64,000 nucleotides of DNA, from positions 1 to 64,000 of the forward strand of contig CAWBDF010000010.1 in assembly GCA_963787485.1 (NCBI GenBank). Reading direction: 5' to 3'. The notes beneath the pieces are model-generated. The model was not told the DNA's origin. It made no database searches and saw only the letters and a program-made list of their open reading frames with translations. The position numbers were made by a program, and so were the translations under genes. Source of the stretch: Bog-473 sp963787485 (GTDB lineage Bacteria > Actinomycetota > Acidimicrobiia > Acidimicrobiales > RAAP-2). Numbering within the stretch: position 1 is the first letter of the stretch; each line of letters opens with the position of its first letter. Positions 44,629 through 52,841 of this stretch are shown here, one piece after another.

Positions 44629-45557
44629 CAGACCCCTCCAACCGGGGTCGCGTCCTGATCGCGGGGCGGGACCGCACCCGGAGGCTCGCCTTCGTCGCGG
44701 CGGCCAGCGAGTCGCTGCACGACCGGGAACCCAGAGGCGAGGTAGAGGACGAACACGATGGCCACGATGAAGAAGCTGACGGGGAGACCCTGGCTCGACG
44801 GATCCCAATAGGCGCTGTCGAAGGCGAAAAGGATGCCCAGCCACGTCGTCGAGATCCCGAGGAGGCAGGCAACCACCATCGCGGTGCGCAGGCTCCGGGT
44901 GACGCGCAGTGCGGTGGCTGCTGGCCCGATGAGCAGCGCCGTCGAGAGGATCGACCCGACGGCGATGGACGACAGACCGACCGAGACGGCCAGAGTGAGC
45001 ATGAACAGCAAGCCGACGAGGCGCAGGCTGACACCCCGGGCCCAGGCGAGCTCCGCGCTGACCGAGCTGAGGACCAGTGGCCGGTAGATCACACCCACCA
45101 CGATCAGGGTCGCGACGCTGAGAATGACGACCGTGGGAACTGTTGACGGATCAATGGTGAAGATCGACCCGAACAGGATCTGCTGGGTCGCTCCGGTGGT
45201 CGCACTCCTGGTCGTGTCCAAGTAGAGAAACAGCGCAGAGAGACCCGTGGCTGCCCCCAGCACGATCCCCGTTGCCAGGTCCCGGCTCCGCGCCCGCTCA
45301 ACACCGATGAGTTCCATCGCACCCCCACCGGCGACTCCGCCCGCAATGAACCCCGTGAGAGGGCTAAGGCCCAGCAGGAACGCGCCGGAGCCTCCCGTAG
45401 TGGCGACGTCGGTGAGCGCGTGGCCGGCGAACGACTGGCTCCTGACGACCGTGAAGACGCCGACGATCGCCGAGACGATCGCCGTGAAAGCGCCGATCTC
45501 GGCCGCCGTGTGGACGGATCCGTTCGAGAAGAAGCCGGGCTCGAAGAGGAAACGCAC
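44628..45557 (-). CDS. Metal ABC transporter permease (ZnuB/MntB family)
   Basis: The 309-residue permease, paralogous to the next gene, has the characteristic VVRSQSFAGHALTDVATTGG coupling loop, GGVAGGGAMELIGVERAR, and TM segments SAIVGVFTVV, GLLFMLTLAVSVGLSSIAVG and FFIVAIVFVLYLASGFPVV. A hydrophilic, acidic tail of about 25 residues (RRDEGEPPGAVPPRDQD) is unusual for the family. Two different permeases suggest a heterodimeric membrane core. Confidence 0.88.
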   Translation of the reverse strand: MRFLFEPGFFSNGSVHTAAEIGAFTAIVSAIVGVFTVVRSQSFAGHALTDVATTGGSGAFLLGLSPLTGFIAGGVAGGGAMELIGVERARSRDLATGIVLGAATGLSALFLYLDTTRSATTGATQQILFGSIFTIDPSTVPTVVILSVATLIVVGVIYRPLVLSSVSAELAWARGVSLRLVGLLFMLTLAVSVGLSSIAVGSILSTALLIGPAATALRVTRSLRTAMVVACLLGISTTWLGILFAFDSAYWDPSSQGLPVSFFIVAIVFVLYLASGFPVVQRLAGRRDEGEPPGAVPPRDQDATPVGGV

Positions 45558-45563
45558 GGGACC

Positions 45564-46385
45564 TCAGGCGACGGTCAAGGGCGGGTGATCGGGTATGTCA
45601 CTCACCTCGGCACCGGGCTCGGCCACGACCAGCACCCGGCCGTGCAGTTTGAGCACGTCGACGTGGTGCCCGTAGAGCCTGCTGAGGACCTCGGAGCGCA
45701 CGACCTCGTCGGTGGTCCCGCTCGCCGCCCTTCCCTTCGTGACGTAGACGATCCGATCCATGACTGGTAACAAGGCGTTCATCTCATGCGCGGACAGGAG
45801 GATGGCCACTTGGCTCTTGATTGCCACCCGATGGAGCAGGGCCACGATCTCTTGGACGCTCTTTGGATCCAGGTTGGCCAGCGGCTCGTCGAGGAGCAGG
45901 AGCTTCGGTCGACTGATCAGTGCATGTGCGATCAGGACCCGCTGCTGTTCCCCGCCAGAAAGGGTGCCCACTCGAGCATTGGCGAAGCTCCCGGCATCGA
46001 CGTCGTGCAACATCGCTTCGACCAATTCGCGTTGCCGCTTGGTGCGCCTGCCGAAGCCGTAGCGCTGGGCGTCGAGACCGAGGGCCACCAGATCCCGGGC
46101 CCGGATCGGGATGTCGGGGTCGAGCACCACCTTCTGGGGGACATAGCCGAGGGAAGGACCCCGACCCGAAAGCGACTCGCCGATGACACGCACCCGGCCT
46201 GCATCCGATCGTTGCAGTCCGAGGATGATGCGTAAGAGGGTTGTCTTTCCGACGCCATTGGATCCGATCAGTCCGGTGAACTCTCCTTGGCGAATCTCAA
46301 ATGAAACGTCATCGAGAATCTTCCGACCCGAGAATGAGACGCCGATACCCTCGACCTCGAGGACGGGAGGCGAGACGTCGCTCAT
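45564..46385 (-). CDS. Metal ABC transporter ATP-binding protein (ZnuC/MntA type)
   Basis: The 273-residue ATPase has Walker A IGSNGVGKTTLLRIILG, Q-loop LGYVPQKVV, signature TLSGGEQQRVLIAHALISR, Walker B KLLLLDEPLANLD and H-loop LLSAHEMN. It overlaps the binding-protein remnant by 4 bp and lies 6 bp before the first permease. It energises uptake of a divalent metal. Regulation by the adjacent Fur-family protein is likely (see the operator). Confidence 0.93.
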   Translation of the reverse strand: MSDVSPPVLEVEGIGVSFSGRKILDDVSFEIRQGEFTGLIGSNGVGKTTLLRIILGLQRSDAGRVRVIGESLSGRGPSLGYVPQKVVLDPDIPIRARDLVALGLDAQRYGFGRRTKRQRELVEAMLHDVDAGSFANARVGTLSGGEQQRVLIAHALISRPKLLLLDEPLANLDPKSVQEIVALLHRVAIKSQVAILLSAHEMNALLPVMDRIVYVTKGRAASGTTDEVVRSEVLSRLYGHHVDVLKLHGRVLVVAEPGAEVSDIPDHPPLTVA

Positions 46386-46924
46386 AGGTGCTCGGTCGAG
46401 GTCCGGTGCAACACGGCGGCTTTGATCGCCGCCACCTCCGCGATCATCGAGGACTGATCGTTGTAGCCCGGGGTCGGCATCGTCTCATAGACGCCGACGA
46501 CCGGTACGCCGGCAGTTTGCGCCGCCTGTCTCATCGAGACTGTGAGCGAACTGATCACCTGTTGGTTGACGAACGGGGTCAGATTCCTCATACCCATGGC
46601 GGTGAGGGCATAGTCGGCCACGGGCCTGTGGCTCGGGGCGAGTTCCGAGAGGTCCGACGCCATGACCTTGGCCACGGCCGGCATCGTCCTGGGGTCGTAC
46701 CACAGGTGCGGATTCGGAGTGCTGTCCGGGAGTCCAACGAGGTGTTGGGCCACGATGACCTTGCGACTCTGGCTCGGTGAGGCCGATTCGATGTTGTTCA
46801 TGAAGCTGTCGTAACCAAGGCCGTTTTGGACGATGAGATCTGCCTGGCTCACCTCCTGCGCCACGCTGCGCCGTGCCAGGTGTCGTGAACTGAGCGCTGT
46901 CGCGAAGGCCGCAGGAACCACCAC
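46382..46924 (-). pseudogene. Eroded metal-binding ABC substrate-binding protein (ZnuA-like)
   Basis: Only 180 residues remain of a protein normally near 300. SQADLIVQNGLGYDSFMNNI, TPNPHLWYDPRTMPAVAKVM, PVADYALTAMGMRNLTPF and AGVPVVGVYETMPTPGYN identify it. The signal peptide and first metal-ligand region are missing. Compared with the family as I know it, about 35 residues are missing after LSELAPSH and about 35 more after RNLTPF, both in frame. The metal site cannot be complete. The frame remains open and coupled to the ATPase gene, so a defective or moonlighting product could be made. Missing lengths are estimates from memory of the family. Confidence 0.75.
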
Positions 46925-46938
46925 GGTGGGACATTAGA

Positions 46939-46957
46939 ATGAGACTGAGTCTCATTT
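46939..46957. promoter_or_regulatory. Perfect 9-1-9 palindrome, candidate Zur/Fur-family operator
   Basis: AATGAGACTGAGTCTCATT is a perfect inverted repeat of 9-bp arms around a central G, the geometry of Fur-family boxes. It lies 15 bp upstream of the eroded binding-protein start and 98 bp upstream of the divergent fur/zur gene. An additional half-site (aatgagac) occurs at 46983-46990. It probably mediates metal-responsive repression of the ABC operon and autoregulation. Confidence 0.8.
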
Positions 46958-47054
46958 CAAGTGGGATTGAGTCCTATTCTGAATGAGACCCAGGGCTAGC
47001 CTGGCGGGAGGAGTCCCCTCCGTAGGGTGATCCACGTTCGAGGAGGACGGATCG

Positions 47055-47525
47055 ATGGGCGGCGAAGCGTCCCAAAGCCATTCGGAGGGCGACGACCTCC
47101 ATGACCTGGTCGAGGTCTGCCTCAAGCGCATCGACCAGCGCTATACGTCGGGTCGGCGGACGATCGTCGAGTTCCTGGCCTCCCACGGCCACCCCGTCAG
47201 CATCTCGGACATCGCGAGGCAGCTACCCGAGGTCCCGAGGAGCTCGGCCTACCGGCACCTCGTTGACCTCCAAAGCGCGGGGGTCGTCAGGCGCATTGCC
47301 GCCAATGACGAGTTCGCACGGTTCGAGCTCGCTGAGGATTTGACCGAGCACCATCATCATCTGCTCTGCACCAGCTGTGGACGGGTGATCGACGTGACTC
47401 CCACCCCAGCCTTTGAGCGAACAGTCGACAGGGTCGTACGTGAGCTCGCGGCGCAACAGGGCTTTCACCCGACCTCTCACGCCTTGGACATCATCGGGCG
47501 GTGCTCTCGCTGCGAAGCCATGTAG
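47055..47525 (+). CDS. zur: Fur-family metalloregulator, probably Zur
   Basis: The 156-residue regulator has an N-terminal winged helix (RRTIVEFLASHGHPVSISDI, SSAYRHLVDLQSAGVVRRI), a histidine cluster EHHHHLLCTSCGRVIDV with the first CxxC, and a second CxxC in GRCSRCEAM. Together these form the structural zinc and regulatory metal sites. Its divergent position from a ZnuABC-type operon, with the palindrome between, supports Zur over Fur; the sensed metal is inferred. AGGAGGAC precedes ATG 47055. Confidence 0.85.
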   Translation: MGGEASQSHSEGDDLHDLVEVCLKRIDQRYTSGRRTIVEFLASHGHPVSISDIARQLPEVPRSSAYRHLVDLQSAGVVRRIAANDEFARFELAEDLTEHHHHLLCTSCGRVIDVTPTPAFERTVDRVVRELAAQQGFHPTSHALDIIGRCSRCEAM

Positions 47526-47645
47526 CGCCTGGTACGCCTGTCACTCGGTCGAGGGCGGGATCCACCGCTTGGCGATGGTTCAACAGCACCCCGAACAGCT
47601 CGAAGAGGGGAAGAGGGCGCGAGCACCCGGGTCGGTCGACGGAGA

Positions 47646-49304
47646 TCACTTCACCGCCACCTCGACGATCTTGACGATCACTAGGATGAACGCGACGGCA
47701 AGGTACGCGCGCAGGGCGAAGAGACCCACCTTGCGCTGCATCGACATCGCTGGGCGCCCGAGGCGCTGCAGTGGGGGCATCCGCCACGTCGCGCGGTTCG
47801 GAACCTCGGCCAAGGCGTCGTTCACGGTGACCACGTCCCGGCGTCGGTGTGCCTGGACGAGCAGGAAGGTACCTCCGCACATCCCGAATGCGGTGCCACT
47901 CACAAACACGCCGATGATCTGGGTGCCCGTGATGTTTGGGAACAAGACGCTGGCCGTGAGGATGACCGAGAGGAGCACGAGCACCCAGACGATCGTGGCG
48001 GTGAGCACGTTGAGCTTGCGCCCATTGGCCCACGGGCCCAGCACGGCCTTGTCGTTGCAGAGCAGCAGCAGGAAGACGCTGGCACTGGGCAAGAGCACCC
48101 CGGCGAGGACCTGGACCCCCTGGGTCATGAGACCGAGCGGCGCGTGCGGGGTCAGCACCAGAGCCGCCGCGATCGCCATCAGGCCCGCGTAGCAGACGTA
48201 AAAGCCCTTGGCCTGGCTGAGGGGCCGGTGCAGGGAGTGGTTGAACCCGAGCACGTCACTGGTGGCGTACGCCGTGGAGAGCCCGATGGCAGCGGCACCG
48301 ATTACGGCGGCGTCGATGAGGGCAATGGCGAACAGGTCACCGGCTGTGCGCGACACGTAGTGAGCCAGCCCCGCTGCCGTCCCCCCGGCGTCGGTGAAGT
48401 TCCCGAAACCCGGGGTACCCCCAAAAGCTGCCGCGCTCACGGCCATCAATGCCACCCCACCGACGATGACGATCATGATGCCGATCATGAGGTCGACTCG
48501 CTCGTAGTTGATCCAGCGAGGCGTGATTCGCTTGTCGATGACGTAGGACTGCTGGAAGAAGAGCTGCCACGGGGCGACGGTCGTGCCCACGATGGCGATG
48601 ATGAGCAGCATCACCGTCGGCAACTGCCCGTGCGGAAGGCCCGGCACCACGAAACTGCGGGCCACGTCGCCGACGGGAGGGTGGACCAGCAAGAACAGCG
48701 GGACCACCAGGAGCGAGCCCACGACGAGCATCAGGCAGAGGCGCTCGAAACGCCGGAAACTTCCTGTACTCACGGCGCCGATCACGGCCACGGCGGCGAA
48801 GATCACCGTGGGCACCTTGGGCAGCCCGAGGTAGCTGACGGCGAGCGAAATCCCGATGAATTCCGTGACGATGGTCAGGGCATTGAGGACGAACAGGTCG
48901 ATGACGCTGAACGCCCCCCAGAACTTGCCGAAGCGCTCGAGGATGAGCCGGGCATGGCCAACGCCCGAGACCGCGCCCAAGCGCAGCACCATCTCCTGGT
49001 TGACGTAGAGCACAGGGATCAGGAGCAACAGGGTCCAGACGAAGTGGGTCCCGTAGTCCTGGCCGGCCTGGGAATAGGTGCTGAAGGCGCCGGCGTCGTT
49101 GTCGCCGGCCATGACGATGAGCCCGGGGCCCACGATGGCGAGCAGGGTCTTCGTCTTGAGTGAGAGGCCACGGCGCGGTGCCGTGTCCCCGTAGGTGATG
49201 GTGCCCAGGGCACCGTTGATGGCGCCGGTGTGGGCCTCGTCGAGGACGCCGGTGTCGTCGGCCGCCGTCCGCTTCGTGCCGGGTGGTGCGAGGTGCAGCT
49301 TCAT
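47646..49304 (-). CDS. NRAMP (SLC11)-family divalent metal transporter, NRMT-like
   Basis: The 552-residue protein has 11-12 TM segments. TM1 reads GPGLIVMAGDNDAGAFSTY instead of the canonical DPGN motif, and TM6 reads VGTTVAPWQLFFQQSYVIDK, lacking the MPHN methionine that selects transition metals. This combination resembles the magnesium-transporting NRMT branch rather than MntH; that is family knowledge plus inference. ATG 49304 follows AAGGAG. The hydrophilic N-terminus is about 55 residues. A long structured leader precedes it. Confidence 0.83.
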   Translation of the reverse strand: MKLHLAPPGTKRTAADDTGVLDEAHTGAINGALGTITYGDTAPRRGLSLKTKTLLAIVGPGLIVMAGDNDAGAFSTYSQAGQDYGTHFVWTLLLLIPVLYVNQEMVLRLGAVSGVGHARLILERFGKFWGAFSVIDLFVLNALTIVTEFIGISLAVSYLGLPKVPTVIFAAVAVIGAVSTGSFRRFERLCLMLVVGSLLVVPLFLLVHPPVGDVARSFVVPGLPHGQLPTVMLLIIAIVGTTVAPWQLFFQQSYVIDKRITPRWINYERVDLMIGIMIVIVGGVALMAVSAAAFGGTPGFGNFTDAGGTAAGLAHYVSRTAGDLFAIALIDAAVIGAAAIGLSTAYATSDVLGFNHSLHRPLSQAKGFYVCYAGLMAIAAALVLTPHAPLGLMTQGVQVLAGVLLPSASVFLLLLCNDKAVLGPWANGRKLNVLTATIVWVLVLLSVILTASVLFPNITGTQIIGVFVSGTAFGMCGGTFLLVQAHRRRDVVTVNDALAEVPNRATWRMPPLQRLGRPAMSMQRKVGLFALRAYLAVAFILVIVKIVEVAVK

Positions 49305-49383
49305 AGGGATGTCTCCTTCAAGTCCTGGGGATCTCGGCGCCGTCGGAAAGAGGGCGCGCATCGCCGTTCAGTGGGCGCGTCAA

Positions 49384-49474
49384 GGAACGTTCCGGGCATG
49401 CCAGCGAAGGGCTGCGAACTCGAGTGCGGAACCCTCGAGCGCCATAGGGGCGCGGTGCTCCGCCAAAGGCGGAG
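49384..49474 (-). promoter_or_regulatory. Hairpin-rich 5' leader of the NRAMP-like gene
   Basis: The roughly 390 bp between the NRAMP-like start and the convergent-side SDR gene contains closely packed perfect stems: a palindrome ggaacgttcc (49384-49393), ctcgag/ctcgag (49419-49424 and 49434-49439), gcgcc/ggcgc (49439-49443 and 49449-49453) and ctccgcc-aaa-ggcggag (49458-49474). All would lie in the untranslated leader. I cannot match them to a known riboswitch class such as M-box or yybP-ykoY. No gene is visible in 49305-49697. Confidence 0.4.
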
Positions 49475-49697
49475 GAAGATCAGCTCCCCGACGTCGCTAC
49501 GTCGCTACAAGCTGCGTCAAATGCCGGAACCGAGTTTCAGGCTGACGCGCAAAGGACGCCGGGGCACGGCTGTGGAGGTTGGGAACTATGGGGTTCAGAT
49601 TTCATCTTCCCACCTCCATTCGGCCACTCGAACGTCGATGCAATGTTAGCAGACGACCTGGAGAACGTCGACGTCGTCAGTCGTTGTACGTGCCTTG

Positions 49698-50495
49698 TCA
49701 GACGACTGCGCCGGCACTCGTGTGCACGACCTGACCCGTGATCTGCCGACTGGCCTGCGTGCAGAGGAACACGATCGTCTCGGCGACGTCCTCCGGCATA
49801 GACGGCCGCTTGAAGGCATTGGCCATCGGGCCCTGCGAGACCGCCGCCGTGAGCTGCGCTGTGCGTTCCTCCGGGCTGAGTCCGGGGGTCGACAACCGCG
49901 GCGTGTCGGTGAGTCCTGGCGACACCGCGTTGACGTTGACATCGAGCTCCGCAAGGTCGGCTGCCGCCGCTCGTGTGAGCCCGAGGAGCCCGCCCTTGGA
50001 GGCGACGTAATCGGGACCCGAGATGAACGAGGCACGGAACAGGGAGCTACTGAGCACGTTGACCACTTTGCCTCCGCCACCTCGTTGCGCGAGATGTCGG
50101 CCGAAGGCCTGGATCAGGAGAAACGGCGCCTTCACGTTTACCGCCATGGCCAGATCCCACGCGGACTCGGGCAACTCGAGGAGCGGCCCCTGCCCGGTAA
50201 TGCCTGCGTTGTTGACGAGAATGTCCATTCGTCCGAAATCTTCGACAACGTGGTCGACCAGCGCACGCGCCATCGCGGCATCCCCAAGGTCGATCGTGTA
50301 CTCGTGCCCACGGCCACCAAGCGATTCGATCTCCGTACGTACCGATTTCGCGTGCTCGGCGTCGACGTCGACGACCGCGACCGCTGCTCCACGCGCATGG
50401 AGCGCCAGTGCGGTGGCGCGTCCAATGCCGGATCCAGCACCGGTGACGAGCGCGACACGGGTAGCGAGCTCGCCGCTTGCAGCCGGGCCGGTCAT
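49698..50495 (-). CDS. Short-chain dehydrogenase/reductase
   Basis: This 265-residue classical SDR has VALVTGAGSGIGRATALAL, the acidic VVDVDAEHAK end of beta-2 (favouring NAD), DILVNNAGITGQGPLLEL, Ser-Ser-Ser in VNVLSSSLFRASFISGPDYV and YVASK as the catalytic Tyr-x3-Lys. NAVSPGLTDTPRL follows. The start ATG 50495 overlaps the amidohydrolase stop by 4 bp. Probable role: oxidation of a hydroxyl intermediate in the pathway served by the neighbouring amidohydrolase and CoA-transferase. Confidence 0.9.
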   Translation of the reverse strand: MTGPAASGELATRVALVTGAGSGIGRATALALHARGAAVAVVDVDAEHAKSVRTEIESLGGRGHEYTIDLGDAAMARALVDHVVEDFGRMDILVNNAGITGQGPLLELPESAWDLAMAVNVKAPFLLIQAFGRHLAQRGGGGKVVNVLSSSLFRASFISGPDYVASKGGLLGLTRAAAADLAELDVNVNAVSPGLTDTPRLSTPGLSPEERTAQLTAAVSQGPMANAFKRPSMPEDVAETIVFLCTQASRQITGQVVHTSAGAVV

Positions 50496-51937
50496 CTCGC
50501 TCCGGCTCCGAGCGCCCCGCTGACCTCCTGTTCGATCGCGGTCCCCAGGAAGAAGTCGGGATTCGCGTCCGTGAGGAAGCGCACCGGATACCGGAAGAGG
50601 AAATCGCGCAGCGCGCTTTCGGCGAGGATGCCCCGCTCGAAGAGCTCGTACGCTTCCTCGAGCGGTTGATCGAAGCGGGGAACGTCCCAATGACCGATGT
50701 CAGAACCCAGGAGGCAGGGTACTTTCGCGCCTAACGGAAGAATCCGCTCATCAAAGGCTAATCCCAATAGCGGATCGTCACCCTCCACGCCCCAGCAGAA
50801 GGCCCTCGTGAATTGATCGCACACGTCACCGGCATCGCGCACCCCGGTGAGTTCGAAGTCGTCGTGCACCGTGTCACGGGCGCTCGAAACAAGCTCATCC
50901 GCGCTGTAGCGTTTCGCCAGGTCGGGCGAGCTCTCGGCAACGATCCGGCCCAAGAGCTCCCGATCGATACCCTTCGGGTCGAGTCGCTTGATCGCCTCCG
51001 GGTTCCGCTTTTCCCAGGTTCCTACGAGGCTGATGAGGATCTCCACGCCGACGGCGACACCGCCCTCGAGCATCGCAATCCTCAGCTCGGGGAACCGGTT
51101 GGTGACACCGCCCAAGAACAGCGACTTCGCGAGCGCTCCGCCCGACGCGGCGAAGTGCCCGATCTGGTTGTAGAGGTAGTTCGAAATCGATGCCCGGTCG
51201 CTCAGACCCATGCCCGAGGAGTGGGTCGCGAGCGGAAACTGCAGTTCGATCGCTTTGGCCCAGACCGGGTCGTAGTCGTGCGCGCTGTCGAGACCGTAGG
51301 TGTCGATCCACCCGCCGGTCATCCAGGGTGCGATCTTCAAGTCAGGACGGTCTCCTGGACCGTCGAAGGGTCGCCGTACGTGGCTCGGGAGCAGGCAGAC
51401 CTTCGCCCCGATCGCCTTGGCATGCTCCATCTCGGCGATCGCCTCACCTGGGTTGTGCGCCGGGATGATTGCAGCGATCGTGAACCGGTCGTCGTAACGG
51501 CGGTACTGGTCCGCCATGAACTCGTTGTAGAGCCGACTCAGCGTCACTCGTTGCTCATCGTCGGCAAGACGATGGATCAACAGTCCCATCGAAGGATAGA
51601 GAACCGAATAGTCGATACCCGCTTCGCCCAGGCGTTCGTAGTAGCGAGCCGGCAGCGAGACGTCCGCGTAGTACTCGGTACTGGCCGCAAAGTGCCACGA
51701 CACCGGCAGCAGCCCCAGGCGACGGCGCTCATCGGGGGACAGGTTGGGTTGCTGCCAATCCCCCACTTCGGACGACAGCATCGGCACCGAACCGACGACC
51801 TCGCCGGCACCGTAATCGCGACAGAAGTCGACGAACACATTCTTCAGCTCGAGCACATGTCCGTCGCCATCGAGCACCGGGTAACCCAGCTGTTCTCGGA
51901 TCTCAGTCGCACGAGTCCGTGTCACCACTATTGCCAC
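50492..51937 (-). CDS. Amidohydrolase family 2 (metal-dependent hydrolase/decarboxylase)
   Basis: The 481-residue protein belongs to the amidohydrolase-2 branch, which includes ACMSD-type decarboxylases. It starts with LGYPVLDGDGHVLELKNVFV (metal DxH-like), then DYSVLYPSMGLLIHRLADD, LQFPLATHSSGMGLSDRASI (metal His) and a late CLLGSDIGHWDVPRFDQP (metal Asp). Such proteins in catabolic clusters decarboxylate or ring-cleave aromatic or steroid-derived acids. The substrate is unknown. It is coupled to the SDR gene. Confidence 0.87.
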   Translation of the reverse strand: MAIVVTRTRATEIREQLGYPVLDGDGHVLELKNVFVDFCRDYGAGEVVGSVPMLSSEVGDWQQPNLSPDERRRLGLLPVSWHFAASTEYYADVSLPARYYERLGEAGIDYSVLYPSMGLLIHRLADDEQRVTLSRLYNEFMADQYRRYDDRFTIAAIIPAHNPGEAIAEMEHAKAIGAKVCLLPSHVRRPFDGPGDRPDLKIAPWMTGGWIDTYGLDSAHDYDPVWAKAIELQFPLATHSSGMGLSDRASISNYLYNQIGHFAASGGALAKSLFLGGVTNRFPELRIAMLEGGVAVGVEILISLVGTWEKRNPEAIKRLDPKGIDRELLGRIVAESSPDLAKRYSADELVSSARDTVHDDFELTGVRDAGDVCDQFTRAFCWGVEGDDPLLGLAFDERILPLGAKVPCLLGSDIGHWDVPRFDQPLEEAYELFERGILAESALRDFLFRYPVRFLTDANPDFFLGTAIEQEVSGALGAGAR

Positions 51938-52293
51938 ACCTCCTCGGGAGCCAGTTGTTTCCGAGATCTTCAGCGTTGTTCTACCGTTCGGGGCCTGCGC
52001 ATGGACACTACTAATTCGGCATCACAGGATCTACTGGCTCCCTCGAGGCCGCAAATGCCCCACGACAACGTGACTGGTGGATCTCGGTCAGCGATAGGGC
52101 CCGCCAATGTCGACGTCGGTAATGCCTGCCGACGCGGAACCAGCCAAACCTCAAAGCGCGCCGTACCCGTCTGACACCCAAGGGGGCCGAGATGTGACGA
52201 CATTCACAGTGGCGTCGCGCACGCCCCTCGACGGGCCGCACGGCACACGACACTACCGCCGACACACGACCGAGGGCTGGATGCGGTTGCACC
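51938..52293. other. Intergenic region, no gene seen
   Basis: These 356 bp lie between the amidohydrolase start and the cupin stop, both leftward. I see no coding region with family similarity. The promoter of the amidohydrolase-SDR unit should be in the right-hand neighbourhood of 51940-52050. Confidence 0.6.
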
Positions 52294-52692
52294 TCAGGGC
52301 GACGGTAGCTCCCATCCGTCTGCGATCTCGATCACCAGATTCACGCGACGGTCGGAACCGATGCGCTTCGTGAGATGACCTTTGCTGCCGATGTCATCGA
52401 AGAGGATCCAGTCGCCCTGGTGCACCTGCCGGGATTCCCCGGTCGTAGTCGTAACTTCGAAGGCACCGCGCAGTGGAGTAATGAAGTGCCTCGAGGGTGT
52501 GGCGTGGAGGCCAGGAATGACTTCACGATTCGGCTGATCGTCTGGGTACTCGGCGTAGGTGATCTTCAACGTGGGAATCGTGAACACGGATACGGTGCTC
52601 CCCGGCGGGCGCGAGTCTGCTTCGAGCGTCAGGTCGCCAAAGTGAGTTTCGCCATCGTCGGAACCAAACAGATGTACGACGCGTAGTGCCAT
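52294..52692 (-). CDS. Cupin-like protein, paralogue of the gene at 37234
   Basis: The 132-residue protein has RVVHLFGSDDGETHFGDL, the histidine-containing GLHATPSRHFITPLRGAFEV, GDWILFDDIGSKGHLTKRIG and RRVNLVIEIADGWELP. It aligns end to end with the frameshift-corrected cupin beside the P450. The alternating GxFEV and GDxxxxDDxGSxGHxT pattern suggests a beta-barrel cupin with few canonical metal ligands. It lies between the CoA-transferase and amidohydrolase genes. Confidence 0.75.
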   Translation of the reverse strand: MALRVVHLFGSDDGETHFGDLTLEADSRPPGSTVSVFTIPTLKITYAEYPDDQPNREVIPGLHATPSRHFITPLRGAFEVTTTTGESRQVHQGDWILFDDIGSKGHLTKRIGSDRRVNLVIEIADGWELPSP

Positions 52693-52841
52693 GGCCAGAA
52701 CGTAGCGAGCTCAGGCGACGCGTACAAGAAACCGAGAACCACGATGGCCCATGGTTGGCGACCCTCGCTCACCGAGTCGTCGGTGGGCTCCGGACCCCGG
52801 CCAGCGACCGTGGTCGGCGGGCCCGGCAGCGTAGGGGACGA

